Made by a program: the position numbers and the translations under genes. This document shows, one piece after another, positions 1-10,871 of a stretch of DNA of 64,000 bases; the first letter of the stretch is position 1, and every line of letters starts with the position of its first letter. The stretch spans positions 1-64,000 of the forward strand of contig JAUCBJ010008013.1 of the NCBI GenBank assembly GCA_032718475.1, in the 5' to 3' direction. The notes under the pieces were generated by a model. That model saw nothing but the letters and a program-made list of their open reading frames with translations, ran no database searches and was not told where the DNA came from. The stretch comes from Nemertoderma westbladi (Eukaryota > Xenacoelomorpha > Nemertodermatida > Nemertodermatidae).

Positions 1-292
1 ACAGTACAAGTGGTCATCATCAGCTTGAACGCAAACTGAAACAAAAATATTTGATGTGGATTTATAATTAAATTTTCAAACTTCTGCAGTTATTTTCCCT
101 TTGTGGTTGGCCAACATTCTTTATAGCGGCCTACCAAATATTATAAATGTCATTGGACTATTATTGATACTGTACAGTATGTAGGCCTACCGCTTTCTTA
201 GACCTGCCTGCTCCTACAGGCTATACCAGTAGGCCTCCAAGTAAATAAATAAGAACGTTTATATAAAATGATCGTAGTAATATATATTTTAC

Positions 293-421
293 CTTCTCCG
301 TCGTCGCATTTGTTGCAAGAAGTCTGGCAGTTGTTATACATGTAGGCTGGGTTGTCTACACAGTCACCAGCAGCTGCATATCCTGGGCAATCCGGATCTA
401 TATCAGCAGCCTCAACACAAT
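293..421 (-). CDS. ShKT-module secreted protein, exon 4 of the visible part (third ShKT module)
   Basis: This 129-bp exon encodes one ShKT (SXC) module with six cysteines, a CPGYAAAGDC core and an SCNKC end. Read on the minus strand it has an acceptor ending CTAAG at its high-coordinate end and a GTAAAA donor at its low end, and it is phase 1 on both sides, so it joins the other modules without changing frame. Because it ends in a good donor, the gene continues beyond position 1. ShKT modules form small disulfide-rich folds. They occur in cnidarian peptides but also, very widely, in ordinary secreted enzymes and matrix proteins, so the module alone does not imply a toxin. The partner domain, if any, lies outside the window. 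Confidence 0.85.
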
Positions 422-1011
422 CTTAGGGATGATAGTTAAAAATAACTTAAAACGATATCGTGAGTTTCAAAATCGATATTTTTAATCTACTGTAGTTTAT
501 AAAATAATACCATAAAAATGGTTGTAATAAAGGCGTAATGAAGTAATTTTAATCCCATAAAATACTTTATAATTATTTGAATCTTTATTTAGATATTTTT
601 ATCTTTTTTAAATCTAACATACGGCACGGCCGGCCTTTATTATTATATGTACTGTATAATGTAATTTCTGATTTACTGCTGTTTAGTTTGTCAGTACTTT
701 TTCAGAGAATACAGTAGTAGTACAAATTTGACAGCATTGCGACTATCTATGTATAAATTGTAATATTTGTTAAACATCACTTTTCAAACGGGATAAAATG
801 AAAATTACTGTGAATGAATATAATGAATGAATAAAATGAAATAAATAATTTTTTGGATAAATGAAAATAAAGTTGCACTTTGAAAAAACTCCCTGATCTT
901 TCGACCCATCTTCGTATATCTTAGGAACACTGCATATATATTATTTTGTAATAATGACAAACAAATTTCTACATATTAAAAATAATTGAGAAAATATATA
1001 CATTTACAAAC

Positions 1012-1140
1012 CTTCGCCATCGTTACAGTAGTTGCAGGATGTCTGACAGTAGTTGTACATGTATGCTTTGTTATTACCGCATTCTCCAGCAGCAGCCCAA
1101 CCTGGGCAATGCGCATGCAGGTCGGGTCTTTCATGACAGA
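1012..1140 (-). CDS. ShKT-module secreted protein, exon 3 (second ShKT module)
   Basis: This is the second 129-bp, phase 1-1 exon of the minus-strand gene, bounded by a TTGTTTCAG acceptor and a GTTTGT donor. It has six cysteines: CPGWAAAGEC in the middle and SCNYC at the end, with the YMYNYC segment matching the same stretch of the neighbouring modules. Intron lengths are 198 bp upstream and 590 bp downstream in the sense of transcription. Identical length and phase across three modules argue for exon duplication. No stop or frameshift is seen. Confidence 0.87.
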
Positions 1141-1338
1141 CTGAAACAATGAAATAAACTAATGTTATTTCTACTGACTACAAGAAAATTAACAGTTGCG
1201 GATACAGTAATATATTGTTCATTGTTATCTGAAACATTGTAATAAATACCGGTAACCCCCATCATCTACAAGCTCTCACAAGTTACCACTCGCAAATTGT
1301 TGACATTTTATAAATAATAACTATTTAAATTGTAGTAC

Positions 1339-1467
1339 CTGTCCCATCGTCGCATTTGTTACAAGAAGTTTCACAACTTTCGTACATGTAACTCGGGTTT
1401 GAAGCGCATTCACCATCCGCTGCCCAGCCTGGGCAATTGAAATTGTAGTCAGGTTTCTCACAGCAAT
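1339..1467 (-). CDS. ShKT-module secreted protein, exon 2 (first ShKT module)
   Basis: This is the first ShKT module after the signal peptide. The exon is 129 bp, with a TTATTTAG acceptor and a GTACTA donor, phase 1-1. It carries the usual six cysteines plus one extra directly after the first (a CC pair), which the other two modules lack. That leaves an odd cysteine that could pair between modules or between chains (inference). The W in CPGWAADGEC and the SCNKC ending are conserved. Confidence 0.87.
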
Positions 1468-1528
1468 CTAAATAAAGATAAAATTATACTCTTATACTGT
1501 ACTACAGTTAAATGAAGCTCTCGTATGT

Positions 1529-3060
1529 ACAGTAGAAGAGTCCTCAATGTTATTCTACAGTAGAAGAGTCCTCACTCCGTTATTCTACAGTAGAAGAGTC
1601 CTCACTCCGTTATTCTACAGTAGAAGAGTCCTCACTCCGTTATTCTACAGTAGAAGAGTCCTCACTCCGTTATTCTACAGTAGAAGAGTCCTCACTCCGT
1701 TATTCTACAGTAGAAGAGTCCTCACTCCGTTATTCTACAGTAGAAGAGTCCTCACTCCCTTATTCTACAGTAGAAGAGTCCTCACTCCGTTATTCTACAG
1801 TAGAAGAGTCCTCACTCCGTTATTCTACAGTAGAAGAGTCCTCACTCCGTTATTCTACAGTAGAAGAGTCCTCACTCCCTTATTCTAAAGTAGAAGAGTC
1901 CTCACTCCGTTATTCTACAGTAGAAGAGTCCTCACTCCGTTATTATACAGTAGAAGAGTCCTCACTCAGTTATTCTACAGTAGAAGAGTCCTCACTCCGT
2001 TATTCTACAGTAGAAGAATCCTCACCCCGTTATTCTACAGTAGAAGAGTCCTCTCTCCGTTATTCTACAGTTGAAGAGTCCTCACTCCCTTATTCTACAG
2101 TAGAAGAGTCCTCACTCCGTTATTCTACAGTAGAAGAGTCCTCACTCAGTTATTCTACAGTAGAAGAGTCCTCACTCAGTTGTTCTACAGTAGAAGAGTC
2201 CTCACTCCGTTATTCTACAGTAGAAGAATCCTCACCCCGTTATTCTACAGTAGAATAGTCCTCTCTCCGTTATTCTACAGTTTAAGAGTCCTCACTCCCT
2301 TATTCTACAGTAGAAGAGTCCTCACTCCGTTATTCTACAGTAGAAGAGTCCTCACTCCGTTATTCTACAGTAGAAGAGTCCTCACTCCGTTGTTCTACAG
2401 TAGAAGAGTCCTCACTCCGTTATTCTACAGTAGAAGAGTCCTCTCTCCGTTATTCTACAGTTGAAGAGTCCTCACTCCCTTATTCTACAGTAGAAGAGTC
2501 CTCACTCCGTTATTCTACAGTAGAATAGTCCTCCCTCCGTTATTCTACTGTACAGTAGAAGAGTCCTCACTCCGTTATTCTACAGTAGAAGAGTCCTCAC
2601 TCCGTTATTCTACAGTAGAAGAGTCCTCACTCCGTTATTCTACAGTAGAAGAGTCCTCACGTCCTTATTCTACAGTAGAAGAGTCCTCACTCCGTTATTC
2701 TACAGTAGAAGAGTCCTCACTCCGTTATTCTACAGTAGAAGAGTCCTCACTCCGTTATTCTACTGTAGAAGAGTCCTCACTCCGTTATTCTACAGTAGAA
2801 GAGTCCTCACTCCGTTATTCTACAGTAGAAGAGTCCTCACTCCGTTATTCTACAGTAGAAGAGTCCTCACTCCGTTATTCTACAGTAGAAGAGTCCTCTC
2901 TCCGTTATTCTACAGTAGAAGAGTCCTCACTCCGTTATTCTACAGTTGAAGAGTCCTCACTCCGTTATTCTACAGTAGAAGAGTCCTCACTCCGTTATTC
3001 TACAGTAGATGATACATCATTCCTTTATTCTACAGTAGAAGCATCCTCATTCCTCACTCC
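1529..3060. repeat. 30-bp minisatellite in intron 1 of the ShKT gene
   Basis: About 51 head-to-tail copies of a 30-bp unit, TTATTCTACAGTAGAAGAGT followed by CCTCACTCCG. Most copies are identical or differ by one or two bases; recurrent variants are CCCT for CCGT, AATCC for AGTCC, and TTGAAG for TAGAAG. The register slips near 2548, where an extra CTGTA appears. The unit length is a multiple of three, so the array reads open over long spans on the plus strand, but these are not genes. The array fills 94 percent of an intron between the signal-peptide exon and the first ShKT exon. Confidence 0.97.
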
Positions 3061-3097
3061 GTTAAGGTACAATGGAAAGAAGAAGTAATTACATTAC

Positions 3098-3176
3098 CTG
3101 AAACTACACCTGAAACTACAACATGGACCATCGCCAAGGCAATGGTTAGAGCAGTTAGAACGGTTAGACAATTCAT
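3098..3176 (-). CDS. ShKT-module secreted protein, exon 1 (signal peptide)
   Basis: The coding part starts at ATG 3176-3174 on the minus strand and runs 26 codons plus one base to a GTAATG donor at 3097. It encodes a short polar start and then a hydrophobic run (LTVLTALTIALAMVHVVVSG), a typical cleavable signal peptide ending in small residues. The phase-1 end matches the phase-1 acceptor at 1467, so exons 1 to 4 form one open frame. Intron 1 (1468-3097) is almost wholly a 30-bp minisatellite. The ATG is chosen because it opens the hydrophobic stretch; a 5' non-coding exon could lie further right. A TA-rich stretch near 3300-3313 could be promoter-like, but this is weak. Confidence 0.75.
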
Positions 3177-3548
3177 TGTGGATATCTCGGACGAAGTCGG
3201 TTGAACAGGTGAACGAGTAGAAGTTTGTTTCAGACTTTTAACTTGAAAATCGTTAAGTTATGAGAAATAACTTGTTGGTTGGTGAATAATTCTTCCCAAT
3301 ATATATATATTATATTTGCGTGGGTGGGCAACACGGAGTAATTCCGAGAACATACCATACATACTGTAGATTTTCCTTCCCATGGCCTAATACAATATTA
3401 AATTGGGCTATTAAAATACAATAAATCTTGCAATTATCAATGTACCACGTTCATACCGCGTTGGTTTTAAACGTCCTGCGTTGGATTTAATCAGCTCAAT
3501 TTAAATTCCACCACATATAATTTTTGATCCGACATTGATAGACGGAGT

Positions 3549-3682
3549 AACACATACTGCGCATTTCGCTTAAATATACTTACAGTAGTTGCACAGCAGT
3601 ACAACAGGAGTTGCAGTTGATTTCACATGTAGGTATTCGAGCAGCACGTGAGCACATAGCCATTTTATAGAATGAAATATTC
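3549..3682. repeat. Dispersed repeat, copy 1
   Basis: The segment shares blocks with 8390-8500: TACTGC.CATTTCGCTTAA, then TTCGAGCAGCACGT.AGC, then TAGCCATTTTAT.GAA. The block order is the same and the spacing similar, so these are two diverged copies of one dispersed element. The remainder of 3177-3688 is AT-rich sequence with no gene seen. Confidence 0.5.
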
Positions 3683-3688
3683 AAGTAT

Positions 3689-4594
3689 TAAGGGGGGGGG
3701 GGGGGGGGGTAGAACCCCCAAATTGAACCTTACAATTTTGTGTCTCTGGACCCTAAAATTGGTTGAATATTATTTTTTTGTGGTACTAAACATCGTCTGG
3801 ACTGTGTAAGAATAACCAAACCAAATGTTTTTAAAATTGGCCCCGAAATGGCTCCGTAATGGCCAAAAGTGCCTTTTTGAGCCAAGGGCTATTTCTCCAC
3901 CATTGTTGAAATTTGTCGAAATTTTGAATATAAGTTAAGAAGAACTCTGCATCCAATTTTTCTAAACAAAGTTTTTTCAAATGCTCTTGAGCCTTTTTAG
4001 AACAAAAAAGGTCTTTTCTAGGCCTTTTTGATATAAAAAGGCTCCAAGGCATTTCCAAGCAAATTTGTTCAGAATAAGTATGGAGAAAGGTATTCTTAAC
4101 AAGTGTACCAAGTTTCAACTCATTTCAGTTAAAATTGGCGGAGAAATAGCCATTTTCATGAATAAACGTCATTCTGAGATACGGGTGTTTAATTTTTAAG
4201 GAACAATTCCAACCTTCCCGCTATTTTATATAATACCATTTTTCTATGTTGATCAATAACTTTGTCAAAAATGAATGAAATTCAACGAGATTTTCATGCT
4301 TGTTAAATATATAAATAGTAAAACAACGTCAGCAATTTTATTCATATCTGTACCGTGAGAGCCTTTTTTATGAAAAGGGCCCAATACAATTGTAAAATAT
4401 AGTGCTGCTCGAAGGCATTTCAAAAATTGAGACTAGCTCTTACATTTTGGAAAATAACTTGAGTTTGAGAAAAGATATCAGTAAACTGCTTGCAGATTTG
4501 AAATCTCCATTAAATTAGGCACATGATAGAATAAAAAAAGTTTTTTCAATTTTCAAAATAGGGGGGTGCTACCCCCCCCCCCCCCCCCCCCCCT
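3689..4594. mobile_element. G-tract-ended inverted-repeat element (MITE-like)
   Basis: About 0.9 kb bounded by a G run followed by TAGAACCCCCA on the left and, inverted, GGGGGGTGCTACCCC running into a C run on the right. The ends pair as an inverted repeat of about 30 bases, mostly homopolymer. The interior is AT-rich, with recurring GCCTTTTT/AAAAAGG words and no convincing ORF (one 95-codon antisense frame has no recognisable features). It resembles a non-autonomous DNA element. The superfamily is unknown and target duplication is not clear. Confidence 0.5.
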
Positions 4595-4596
4595 AA

Positions 4597-5170
4597 ATGA
4601 GTAAGGAGAAACCCGACTCCCTCAGTCAAAAACTCGTGGAGCTTGGTAGAATCATTACAATCAGAGACAGGAATCTGATCACAACGGGCATATACTGTAA
4701 CGTATCCCTGTCATCAGCTTCCTCTATGTCCAGTTCATCATATGTCCGAAACACTAATCTGTCGTCCACAGTATTATCATCATTGGGTTGATCCTCAGAA
4801 TCAGACGACATAAAGCCAACGGGTCCTCCAAACCCTCATCGCTTAAATGTGTGTCGGTTACCGCACCCTCCAGATGAATTTGCCTCACACGACAATTCAG
4901 TAGAATACGAGTTTCAAGACTTTCCACACGTGTTTCGAAAGGTTTCTTACGAAGTTGAACACCATGATGTTTGCAAACAGCGGTAGAGCAGTGGATGCCG
5001 GAGCTTCCACCGAAAGGACAGCGCCATCGCGATGACTTATTTTTGCACCCTTCGATCGCATACGGAACGAGATGGGCATCCCTCCCTTGGATGAGTGATG
5101 AAGCACTAAGGTTCCCGCAATATAATTTATCTTTCCCAGCAAAAAATGTTTATAATCGGCTGAACAAAAA
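4597..5170 (-). pseudogene. Unidentified coding relics, Cys/His-rich and acidic segments
   Basis: On the minus strand a frame with no stop runs from about 5150 to 4760. It contains a cysteine-rich stretch (spaced C, RWRCPFGG, IHCSTAVCKHHG) and then a charged region. A second frame starting at ATG 4811 opens with a very acidic segment (MSSDSEDQPNDDNTVDD). The Cys/His pattern recalls the C-terminal zinc-binding tail of piggyBac transposases, and the acidic start recalls their N-termini. However, the order is reversed and no catalytic core is visible, so the assignment is tentative. A C run at 5209-5226 lies beside it. Confidence 0.25.
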
Positions 5171-5560
5171 ATCTCTATGTGGACAGGCAGTTTTCGAATA
5201 AATATTACCCCCCCCCCCCCCCCCCACCAACTGTAACTGTAAGTACTATTGCCCATCAACGAAATTGACACCCTCTGATTCTAAAACTGTAACCCCACGA
5301 ATTTCCACACCAAAAATCTAAACGTTACTTCCTTCCCTTGTCTGTAGTAAAATTTTCCCGCTGTGAAACACCCTCAAAATTACTTAACAGAGACATGGCC
5401 TTCGGGAACACCCAGTGAGTATTTAGGAATGTGTAGTTCTGTAAGTGAGTTGTGTAATGTGTATGATCCTGTCCGTTTTATAATTCAGTTTGTATTGGGA
5501 AGATATATATATCGTCAGAATCCTCCTTGAGTACAGCTTTAGCGTCTGAGTTGCTGTCAA

Positions 5561-6588
5561 CTATAGCCACTCTGTGTGTAGGTGGTGACTAGTGACATAC
5601 AGTAGTATTCTGACTAGGGTTCCTAAAACTGAGTCATCTGTGGTGATGTAGGTAAATTGCTCTGATCCAAACCTGTCATTAGGGTGAGCCAGTGGCCAAC
5701 TGTAGTCCGTGTATTGGTCCCACCCCCTGTCCCGTTTTGTGCAGTTTTTCCACTCGAACAGAGCCTCGTCGGATGGTACTGTAGTCGCCCCCTGTATGCA
5801 GTCGTCAATGTCGTCAGTGTCGTATCTGTCACCCCCATCCTCTGTCATGGCGTTCACATAGTCCGGACCGAATTTATCACGGAAGAGTGCACTGGAGAAT
5901 ATCAGCTCTGTTCTCCAGAACGAGACGTTCCTACTTCCCCAGATGCATATCAACCGCGTGGCAATCCGGGTCCGGAACAAGTGAACAGGTCGAAATCCTG
6001 TAATACCCCCCTATCCCCTTCAGTACGTCATGACTCACATTAAACTTCCCCTTTTGTCCACCCCGTACAAAGTGTGGTACTACAGTCGCTGGTGCCAGCC
6101 TATTGTAAGCCTATGGCATTCCCTGGGGGTGTCTCGGTGTGTGTTGCGTCAGTATGGTGTTCACAGAAGGCCACACAGAGACCATCATGTTTATCAGTTA
6201 ACCAGAGAAGGATATAACCAGAATATAGGTGGTGACTGTCGCGAGGCCAATCTGGCCGAACACCCCTCGCGATGTATTTGTTTACCCTAAACCCAGGAAC
6301 CCACTTCTGGAGGAAATGATGGAATGGTTGAACATTACAACATTCAATGAACCCATGGCAACCGAGGGGACATTTGATTGTCGGATATGGATATGAATTT
6401 AGTGCATTGACCATCACACCATCTATTAACATTAATGTCCCTATTTTACGTAAAACCATTCCCGTTCCAATGTTACTACTACTACTAGGTCGAGCGAACT
6501 CGGACAGTGGAAATGAGATCCTTCCAGGCTTCCCGATTCTCCATAGTTGTCGCAATTTCGTTTCTCCTAAGTTCAGTATCCCTTTCAA
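5561..6588 (-). pseudogene. Unidentified broken protein-coding relic
   Basis: Two long minus-strand frames, 6588-6100 and 5980-5561, read as parts of one protein-like sequence rich in W, D, P and G. The first contains a CPLGCHGF cysteine cluster and KWVPGF...ARGVRPDWPRD; the second contains FGPDYVNAMTEDGGDRYD and KRDRGWDQYTDYSWP. Composition and charged/aromatic patterning are unlike random AT-rich sequence, and base composition is more GC-rich than the flanks. Frames are interrupted by stops near 6060 and 5985. I do not recognise the family; a multicopy transposon-linked protein or a decayed host exon are both possible. Confidence 0.35.
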
Positions 6589-6659
6589 GTTGATCTATAT
6601 ATGTTATGGCCGGTCGTCCACGACTACGCTTTCCATGAGTTGGTTGCCAGAAAAGTAGA

Positions 6660-7040
6660 TCTGGTATGACCTCGTCTTTCCAATGTTAGGTCCCTAAAAA
6701 TAGCCCTGTCCCCCAAATGCTCCTGCACCTCTTTTGAATAATGATCCCTAACCCCCCCCCCCCCCCCCCCCACCAAGATTCCCTTAAATTATATCAGGGA
6801 TATAATATATTATCCCCCCACCCTTAGACGTATTTAACAAATCCCACAGGTAGGATGGCCTGGCCAAGCCTTAGCCCACTTTGAATTAATACAACCTGCA
6901 CCTACTGTACACTAATGTAGCGCCTCTACATCACCTATCTACTACCTACAGTAACTAGCCCCCATTGCTCCTACAAACCCTTCTACTACATAAATTATAC
7001 TACATAAATTTTCCTCTCAAGAATGTATATGGAATGAAAA
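6660..7040. other. Non-coding spacer with C run
   Basis: Contains a C run at about 6751-6770 followed by CACC, then AT-rich sequence. No gene, splice-flanked exon or long repeat is seen. Confidence 0.6.
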
Positions 7041-7323
7041 TTCCAATAAATGCGACAAGGCGCGCATTATCCAATGAATGCGACAAGGCGCGCAATATCC
7101 AATAAATGCGACAAGGCGCGCATTATCCAATGAATGCGGCAAGGCGCGCAATATCCAATGTTTGCAACAAGGCGCGCAATATCCAATGAATGCAACAAGG
7201 CGCGCAATATCCAATGAATGCGACAAGGCGCGCAATATCCAATGAATGCGACAAGGCGTGCAATATCCAATGAGTGCGACAAGGCGCGCAATATCCAATG
7301 AATGCGACAAGGCAGGCATTATC
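7041..7323. repeat. 28-bp minisatellite
   Basis: About ten copies of a 28-bp unit containing GCGACAAGGCGCGCA(A/T)TATC and CCAATGAAT. One copy has TTTGCAAC for ATGCGAC and the last has GGCAGGC for GGCGCGC. The array is richer in CpG than its surroundings. Minus-strand open frames across it are only a consequence of the repeat. Confidence 0.93.
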
Positions 7324-9258
7324 GCATGGCTTCCCCATTCTGAACCGCAACGCAGTTCGTCTATATATTGCTCCGTACGTTTGGTTTGTACCTAATTCTA
7401 AAAATCCTCGATAATTCGGGAATTTTTTTTTAAAAATCTGCCGCCGTGTTGCGTAACTCACCACTCACCTACACTATATCTTTCAGATATAAGTAAATAC
7501 TGTATATGGCAGTTAGTTGAAATGGAGGAAGACATGCAGGTCCTCCACTCCCGCAGTCTAATCTGGCAGCGAGACCAAGGGAGGAGGCCACCTCTTCGAT
7601 GGGTTGATTAGATTCTGCAATATTTGAGGGTTCGATGTTGTTTGTTGGGATCGATTCTGAAAAATACATAAAGCCTCTCAGAAGAAGCGACGAAGGAAAT
7701 CTAAAAATTAAATAGAAGTAACAACGCCTGGCTTTCTATCAATGAATAACAGTTTTTGTTTGAATTCAAATAAATTTAAGGTTATAAAAACAGTGGATAA
7801 CAAAATTCAGTAAGGCTACTGTAAGGTAAGGATTATTATTTCTTTATAGTGATAATTTTAGATGATAATTCGCGTGCAATATATTATTTTTATTACAGTG
7901 AAGTAGTTTTGAAACATTATGTATAATTACCACAAAAACCGAAGACTGCGAATGAAAACCGTGAGGGAGACAGGAGAGTGCGGGATTGATGCAGAGAGTG
8001 TCGGTGATACGCCCTATTAAGATTATTGCAAATCGATTTACTGTATGTACGGCATGTATGTACTGTACAGTAGGTGTAGGTAATACTGTATTGCGGGGGG
8101 GGTCGGCTACATCATGTGATCGCTAAAATAGTTACTTGTGTGTGATTAATATAAAAAAAATTAATATAATTACAACACATCCCTACCAGCCATTGAAACC
8201 AGCTTCTGTTAAACTGCAGCTGGTTTTATTCTGTTCGTGGCTCCATACAGTATACAGTATGTTCAGATACGAACTAATTTTATATAATTGGGCCAAGTAT
8301 TCATTCCATCATGGCCGAACCATATAGTAATCGGATATGATTGACTGGTTTCAGCTCCGTTTATATCGTAACAGCGAATTTGATAGACTGAAGCTGATAC
8401 TGCACATTTCGCTTAATGCGAAACATTTTGCATTTGATGCACTTGTGCAGTGTTCGAGCAGCACGTTAGCGATGTAGCCATTTTATCGAACGGAGCTATC
8501 GAAATTATAGAAATTGTGGCAAGATGGGACATTACATTACAGTGTTATAATGTTCATTTATATTTTTACAGTATAATTTTTGCATGACCTTTTTGGACGA
8601 CAAATTCCGGAATAATGAATGATTTTGAATTAGAATCTTGTGTGTCCCTCACAAAGAGCTCTTATCAGTCACTCGAAGCCGATTAATTTTATTACAGTTG
8701 GCCACATATCACCAATCAGTAGTACTGTAGATGCAGAAGTAATTAAGGCCAAGTACAAGAATGTCGCGATATTATGGTTGGCTATGCGATCCTGATGCAT
8801 TCGCATGCATAATGTCGAGATTCTAATTGGCCAACTTGATGAATTGGGTGAACCATTACTATTTACAAGAAGACCCCGACGGTCTAATCGGTACAGTTGA
8901 TGAAAAATTGGAGTCATTGAATAATTAGAGATCGATCTAGAGCTAGGCCTACTGTATATGGCTGAATGTGCAGGGAAAAAGTTCATGTAGTTGATCGGTT
9001 CCGCATCCCACTACTAAGCCGCAGAGTGTGTATTGCACTAAAGCTATTAGACAATCTAAGGACACAGAAATCCAATCAAAAAATAATATGCCTAATATTT
9101 TGAGGAATAAACTATTTTTGATATAAGCCTTTTGCAGTGGAAATTATGATGAAAAGCATTTAAATGAGATCTGTCTTTAACCTGAGAACGAAAGCAATAA
9201 AATAATAATAGACTCTACATTAATAAGAGGTACTGTATGGGATGCAGGGAAAAAATCG
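7324..9258. other. Non-coding stretch; second copy of the dispersed repeat at 8390-8505
   Basis: No supported gene. A minus-strand stretch at about 7510-7660 is preceded by TTTTTCAG and is open for some 50 codons, so an isolated exon is possible but unassigned. 8390-8505 repeats the blocks seen at 3549-3682. A short G run is at 8095-8102. Confidence 0.5.
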
Positions 9259-9718
9259 GTTATATTGAAAAATATCGAGACATGAAAAATATCGAGAGTA
9301 AAAATACCGAGAGTAAAAATATCGAGAGTAAAAATACCGAGAGTAAAAATATCGAGTGTTGAAAAATATCGAAAGAAAAAATATCGAGTGTTGAAAAATA
9401 TCGAGTGTAAAAATATCAAGTGTTGAAAAATATCGAGAGTAAAAATATCGAGTGTTGAAAAATATTGAGAGTAAAAATATCGAGTGTTGAAAAATATCGA
9501 GAGTAAAAATATCGAGTGTTGAAAAATATCGAGTGTTGAAAAATATCGAGAGTAAAAATATCGAGTGTTGAAAAATATCGAGTGTTGAAAAATATCGAGT
9601 GTTGAAAAATATCGAGTGTTGAAAAATATCGACAGTAAAAATATCGAGTGTTAAAAAATATCGAGAGTAAAAATATCGAGTGTTGAAAAATATCGAGAGT
9701 AAAAATATTGATAGTAGC
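9259..9718 (+). repeat. Left minisatellite arm, AAAAATATCGAG units
   Basis: Alternating short units AAAAATATCGAGAGT (15 bp) and AAAAATATCGAGTGTTG (17 bp), about 28 copies in irregular order. The same units occur in inverted orientation at 10593-10871, so this array is one arm of a large imperfect inverted repeat. The long minus-strand open frame over it (rich in S, I, F, L, Y) is a by-product of the repeat. Confidence 0.93.
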
Positions 9719-10592
9719 AATTTTTTTTAATAAGGGTTGTATGTATGATAATTTTTTTCCTAAAAATGTTCGAGAACAAAAAAATGTGTTCTAGAACAAA
9801 AATATTTATCGACATTGGTAGCTTACACGTGTTCTATAACATTTATAAAAAGAAGCTTCCTACAGAACACGTTGCCATTTCATAATGACTCTAAACTGAA
9901 GCTACACAAAGGAAAAGGTGAGAAGTGATTATCTAACGATAACACACAAAATCCGATTATTATACATACATACTCCTTTTAACAAAGCCGCATTTAACTA
10001 ACTCCCTTATTACGTAGTAGCCTGTGCTGTATCAATGCCTCAGTGGGTGGTCTTTACTACAACTGAAAGGCCCGACTCAGCTCCAGGTAAGTTAACAATC
10101 TGTCAATAATACAAATGAAAGCGAGCCGACATTTAGTCAGAGCAACCAAATGGATGGCCAAGGAGACGGGCTGTCTGGACTTGACTGAGTCGAGTTAAAT
10201 CGCTTCGCCAAAACGACCAAAGAGCCCATAGGAATACACTACATTTTTTTTGGCGATTTTGGTCATTTTGGCCGCCAAAACGACCAAGTTAATGTTTATT
10301 GGGATCGGGACTGTAGTAAATACTACTGTAGCTATTTTAAAAAATTAAAAATGTAATCTAGAACTAAAAAATGTGTTCTAGAACAAAAGTATTTATCAAA
10401 ATTGATAGCTAGCACTTCTATAATATTTATTTAAAAAATAGCAAAAACTAGCTAGTATAATAAATCTGGTAAATCGGATACTCCCAATGTGTATTAATTC
10501 CATTTACTTACTCTTGCACTGTTGTAACCCATGTACTGCAATATTGTCCCATAATTCTAAATAAAATGCTCACGCAAAAATGCAATATTTTT
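9719..10592. other. Spacer between inverted minisatellite arms, with an internal direct repeat
   Basis: The spacer carries two direct copies, about 594 bp apart (near 9766-9845 and 10355-10430), of a block with AAAAATGTGTTCTAGAACAA and ATTTATC.A.ATTG.TAGCT. TTCTAGAA is itself palindromic. No coding frame is seen. With the arms it may form a single 1.6-kb composite element. Confidence 0.5.
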
Positions 10593-10871
10593 AATCTCGA
10601 TATTTTTCAACACTCGATATTTTTACTCTCGATATTTTTAATCTCGATATCTTTCAACACTCGATATTTTTCATCACTCGTTATTTTTACTCTCGATATT
10701 TTTCAACACTCTATATTTTTACTCTCGATATTTTTCAAAACTCGATATTTTTCAACACTCGATATTTTTACTCTCGATATTTATCAACACTCCATATTTT
10801 TACTCTCGATATTTTTACTCTCGTTATTTTTACTCTCCATATTTTTCAAGTCTCGATATTTTTCACCATTA
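10593..10871 (-). repeat. Right minisatellite arm, inverted CTCGATATTTTT units
   Basis: About 17 copies of the reverse complement of the 9259-9718 units: CTCGATATTTTTACT and CTCGATATTTTTCAACA. The two arms flank an 870-bp spacer. A tandem-unit inverted repeat around a spacer is the layout of foldback-type elements (inference from layout only). Confidence 0.9.

Noticed and set aside
1547-2464. Open frames repeating LFYSRRVLTP
   Set aside because: They exist only because the 30-bp minisatellite unit is a multiple of three; the unit has no coding constraint, and the array lies in an intron of a gene on the other strand.
3831-4118. 95-codon minus-strand frame inside the G-tract element
   Set aside because: It follows repeated AAAAAGGC words of the element; no protein features.
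7017-7464. Minus-strand frames repeating ARLVAFIGYCAPC
   Set aside because: Three overlapping frames all open across the 28-bp minisatellite; not genes.
9220-9720. 166-codon minus-strand frame rich in S, I, F, L and Y
   Set aside because: Produced by 15/17-bp AT-rich tandem units; no start context, domain or splice support.
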